A DNA stretch of 64,000 nt, taken from the NCBI RefSeq assembly GCF_009184635.1, contig NZ_WELI01000002.1, positions 744,001-808,000 on the forward strand, read 5' to 3'. This stretch comes from Rudanella paleaurantiibacter. GTDB lineage: Bacteria; Bacteroidota; Bacteroidia; Cytophagales; Spirosomataceae. Of this stretch, positions 61,258 to 64,000 are shown piece after piece. Every line of letters starts with the position of its first letter. The first letter of the stretch is position 1. The notes beneath the pieces are model-generated. The model searched no databases and had not been told where the DNA came from. It saw nothing but the letters and a program-made list of their open reading frames with translations. The position numbers were made by a program, and so were the translations under genes.

Positions 61258-61854
61258 TTACGAACCCTGACGGTCGGGGAATTTCTCGACAATTCGGCGG
61301 ACCTCACGCGCCAGTCGTTCGTTGATTCGGGCGGGGTTGTTAATGGCGTCCTGCACCGAACCACGCCATACCAGCCGTTTCGTACGGAAATCAACCATAT
61401 CAACGACCACCGTACCGGCCTGATACTCCTCTTGCATGTACTGCGGTCCAAACGAGTTCCAACCCCACCAACCGGGGCCCCAACCGGCATACCCCCAACG
61501 GCCCCAGCCGTAAAACGGCCCGTACAAACTGCCGTACGGTCCATTGTTGGTGGCCACACGCCGGGTCTTCTCCTCTACAAAAAAGTGGTATCCGATGAGT
61601 AAATCGGGCCGACGGCCGCGCGCGGCTTTTTGCAACCCTTTCTGTGCCAACTCTTTCTCAATCGTAGCCTCCACATTTTTAGAAGCTATATCGTTGTAGT
61701 AAAGCGGATTTTGCCCGGCCTTTACATCGGAGTCCATCCAGGCAAAGGTGCGGTACTTACTAAAATTCACGTTTTGGGCCGTATCAACAGCCACCCTGGG
61801 ACTACAGCCCACAAAGGCCAGCAATAAACCGGTCATCAGCATTATGTTCTTCAT
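61258..61854 (-). CDS. DUF4136 lipoprotein
   Basis: This 198-residue lipoprotein has lipobox FVGC (Cys17). The DUF4136 pattern is seen in FSKYRTFAWMDSDV, ATIEKELAQKGLQKA, RPDLLIGYHFFVEEKT, GTVVVDMVDFRTKRLVWRG and the end block INERLAREVRRIVEKFP. Residues about 105-136 are extremely rich in Gly, Trp, Tyr and Pro. The family is common in Bacteroidota outer membranes, and its function is unknown. The ATG at 61852-61854 starts the signal peptide. Confidence 0.9.
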   Translation of the reverse strand: MKNIMLMTGLLLAFVGCSPRVAVDTAQNVNFSKYRTFAWMDSDVKAGQNPLYYNDIASKNVEATIEKELAQKGLQKAARGRRPDLLIGYHFFVEEKTRRVATNNGPYGSLYGPFYGWGRWGYAGWGPGWWGWNSFGPQYMQEEYQAGTVVVDMVDFRTKRLVWRGSVQDAINNPARINERLAREVRRIVEKFPDRQGS

Positions 61855-62166
61855 GTCTATTGAGTAAATGTATTTATTGAAAAACAGATCTGTACGCGAA
61901 AAAGTTGGCTTTTTTAGCTGTATTTGCCCTACTTGAACTCTTGTCTTATAGACCGACTGGCCCTTATCCACAGACGTAAAGGCCGTAACCGCCCCTCTGC
62001 TCTCGGCACCGAATTACCCCGATTAGTGGCCGAAATTCGTTCTGAATAGGGTCAGGCTGAGCCATTGGCAAGGCTTACAAGCCCCGGTACTAAACCTTAG
62101 GCATAAAAAGAGGTCAAACGCGTGGAATTTGGCCTTTGACAGCATCTCATTCACACACGCACTACC
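61855..62166. other. 312-bp divergent intergenic region
   Basis: This spacer separates the DUF4136 gene from the alpha-2-macroglobulin-like gene and must contain both promoters. I see no exact TAnnTTTG box, gene or strong hairpin. Confidence 0.5.
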
Positions 62167-64000
62167 ATGCAAAAATTTCGTATATTGATAGGAGTCGTTA
62201 GCCTGTTGCTCACGGTTTCCTTTATCCTCGCCAAACAACCTAAGCCCATTCCATTGCCTAAGACCTACGAGGCTGCCTGGAAACAAGTGGATTCACTTAC
62301 CCAAAAGGGATTATTCCAGACGGCCCTTACCCAAACCAACGCCCTCCATGACCGGGCCCGCGCCGACCGCAACTATCCGCAATTGACCAAAGCAAGCGTG
62401 GTGCGGGGCAACCTGCTCGCGCGGCTCGACCGGGCGCTGTGGCCCACGCATATTCAGGCCCTCGAAGCCGACATCCGGCAAACGCCCGAACCGGCCCGCT
62501 CGGTGCTGCAATCGTTGCGGGGTGAGGCCTACGCGACGTTCTACCAGCTAAACCGCTACCGGATTTACAACCGCACCCAAACAGCTGCCCCTAACCCATC
62601 GGCCGACAGTACCGACATCAGCACTTGGGACGGGCCCCGGCTCGCGCGGGCCGCTCAGGAGGCTTACCGGGCGTCGCTGACGGCCGAACGCGAACTGCAG
62701 CAAACGCCAATAACCGAGTACAAGGTTGTGATTCGGCCGGGCACCCGCGAGGGCGAACGCCTGCGTCCTACCCTGTTCGACCTACTGGCGCATCGGGCCA
62801 TTGACTTTTTTGAAAACACCGAGTTTGAGACCCAGAACAACGTTTTTCGTTTTGAACTCGATCAACCCAGCTACTTTGCCGCTCCCGAAACATTTGCGGC
62901 TCTTACGCTGACGCCCCCGGCCAACGCGGGCGAAACCGGCCGGATGTATGCCTTGCAGACTTACCAGCGTTTGCTACGGTTTCACGGGAAACAAACCGAC
63001 AAAACGCCCGAAGCCTTAGCCGATGCCGACCTCGAACGGCTCCGGTTTGTACGCCAGTACAGCACCCTGGCCCATAAAGACTCCCTGTTTGCCAAGAGCC
63101 TGGAGCAACAGCGGGCCCGCTGGAAAGGTAAACCCGTAGAGGCTGAATACACCCTGACCCTGGGCCTGTTACGAAAAGAGCAGAGCGCTCGCTACGAGCC
63201 CCTTGCCGACACCACTACGCAGCGGGCAGCCAAACAGGCGGCCGACCTTTTCAAAGAGATTATCAGCCGATACCCCACTTCGCGGACGGCCAAGCAGGCA
63301 ACCCTCGAACTGAACGAGCTGACCCAACCCAGCCTTCAGGTAGAAACAGCGGCTGTTAACGAACCCAATAAGCCGTTTCTGGGCCGGGTGAAATACCGTA
63401 ACGTGCCCATGCTGTATTACCGGCTTTATCAGATTCGGCCCAACGAGTTTTTCACGTTTGAGAACTTTAGTACTGACAGCGACAGGCGCAACCGGCGGCT
63501 GACTACGCTCCTGACCCGGCCCCTCGCGGCCCAGGGCGACTTCCGCCTGCCCGACAATGGTGATTTAAACGAACATGCCGTTGAGATTCCGATTAAGGCC
63601 GTTGCAACCGGTCAGTATGTGTTACTGGTATCCACAACGCCCACTATTTCGACCCAAACCCCGTACCTCTCGGCGGCCCTCCTGACCGTTTCGCAACTCG
63701 GCTTTGTCCTTGAATCGGCATACACCCGTCCCGACGCGCAATCGGTATTTGTGACAGACCGCACAACGGGCGAACCACTGAGTGGGGTGAATGTGCAGTT
63801 GGTTATTAGCCCAGAGCCGTTTGGTGATACAACCCGGCAAACGTTCGGCGAAACCCGGCAAACCGACGCCAATGGGCGTGTGATCTGGCCCAAAACAAGC
63901 CAGCCCAACAACCGTCAAACCCGGTTTCGGATTACGCGGGGAAATGATGTTCTGTACACGGGTACTCAGTACACCTACGCGTACGAACAACCCCAACCGC
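62167..64000 (+). CDS. Bacterial alpha-2-macroglobulin-like protein, N-terminal part (cut by window edge)
   Basis: The frame opens at ATG 62167 and runs off the right edge after 611 codons. A signal peptide (about 1-22) is followed by a helical, TPR-like region to about residue 390. Next come macroglobulin-type beta domains, including FLGRVKYRNVPMLYYRLYQI and a YVLLVSTTPTIS strand pair. An MG2-like segment around 520-570 (VFVTDRTTGEPLSGVNVQLV) follows. Large Bacteroidota proteins with this layout belong to the YfaS/alpha-2-macroglobulin family and are thought to act as periplasmic protease traps. The bait and thioester regions would be downstream, so this is a family-level call. Confidence 0.82.
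   Translation, partial: MQKFRILIGVVSLLLTVSFILAKQPKPIPLPKTYEAAWKQVDSLTQKGLFQTALTQTNALHDRARADRNYPQLTKASVVRGNLLARLDRALWPTHIQALEADIRQTPEPARSVLQSLRGEAYATFYQLNRYRIYNRTQTAAPNPSADSTDISTWDGPRLARAAQEAYRASLTAERELQQTPITEYKVVIRPGTREGERLRPTLFDLLAHRAIDFFENTEFETQNNVFRFELDQPSYFAAPETFAALTLTPPANAGETGRMYALQTYQRLLRFHGKQTDKTPEALADADLERLRFVRQYSTLAHKDSLFAKSLEQQRARWKGKPVEAEYTLTLGLLRKEQSARYEPLADTTTQRAAKQAADLFKEIISRYPTSRTAKQATLELNELTQPSLQVETAAVNEPNKPFLGRVKYRNVPMLYYRLYQIRPNEFFTFENFSTDSDRRNRRLTTLLTRPLAAQGDFRLPDNGDLNEHAVEIPIKAVATGQYVLLVSTTPTISTQTPYLSAALLTVSQLGFVLESAYTRPDAQSVFVTDRTTGEPLSGVNVQLVISPEPFGDTTRQTFGETRQTDANGRVIWPKTSQPNNRQTRFRITRGNDVLYTGTQYTYAYEQPQP

Overview
The window (64 kb, roughly 55% GC by eye) reads as chromosome of a Bacteroidota bacterium, most probably Cytophagales near Spirosoma/Rudanella. 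The reasons are a SusC/SusD pair, many lipoproteins with a Cys lipobox, DUF4230, DUF4136 and DUF2807 families, a PorT-type barrel, a ferritin-like gene pair, and several TAnnTTTG boxes (the Bacteroidetes -7 element) upstream of genes. I see no rRNA, tRNA, CRISPR array, prophage or intact insertion sequence. Both window edges cut genes: an acyl-CoA dehydrogenase on the left and an alpha-2-macroglobulin-like protein on the right.

Layout. 0-4.6 kb: acyl-CoA dehydrogenase, FabG-type reductase and MaoC hydratase (acyl-CoA or hydroxyacyl metabolism), an alpha/beta hydrolase, a TVP38/DedA-type membrane protein and a TlpA-like thioredoxin lipoprotein. 4.7-10.9 kb: a shortened division/cell-wall cluster, rsmH-ftsL-ftsI-murE-mraY. 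11-13.4 kb: a 5'-nucleotidase split into two genes, then purQ. 13.5-18.7 kb: SusD, SusC and LolA on the minus strand. 19.2-23.4 kb: a sigma-54-type response regulator with no DNA-binding domain, a LuxE-like acyl-protein synthetase, a lipoprotein and a histidine kinase. 23.7-29.1 kb: hemA, DUF4230, AlgH/YqgE, a barrel protein and nuoA-x-nuoB-nuoC. 29.4-40 kb: M20 peptidase, TonB-dependent receptor, isocitrate dehydrogenase, two ferritin-like proteins, FKBP lipoprotein, metallo-beta-lactamase-fold hydrolase and fasciclin lipoprotein. 40.2-45.2 kb: an envelope operon, uppS-bamA-skp-skp. 45.3-54.6 kb: a probable sugar-oxidation neighbourhood (Gfo/Idh/MocA, TIM-barrel isomerase, large cytochrome c/beta-propeller/HEAT protein, PA14 protein), with PnuC, a small glycogen-binding-domain protein and a DUF2807 lipoprotein among them. 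54.8-61.9 kb: an MBOAT acyltransferase with an SGNH-like partner, an orphan McrC nuclease, a GntP permease, a decayed Uma2 gene, a GDSL esterase and a DUF4136 lipoprotein.

The most unusual feature at DNA level is the intergenic structure. Several junctions carry long perfect inverted repeats. Three convergent junctions carry purine/pyrimidine-rich hairpins built from GGAGAA/GGAAAG-like words. Other junctions hold arrays of 7-8 nt words (CATTGTT, GTTTTCA, AGTGAATG/AGCGAATT). One junction has a 46-bp perfect palindrome followed by a REP-like 35-bp inverted repeat. Another has a 35-bp perfect hairpin whose left arm is coding sequence. I found no complete defence island; the best candidate for new biology at protein level is the 45-55 kb sugar-oxidation group.
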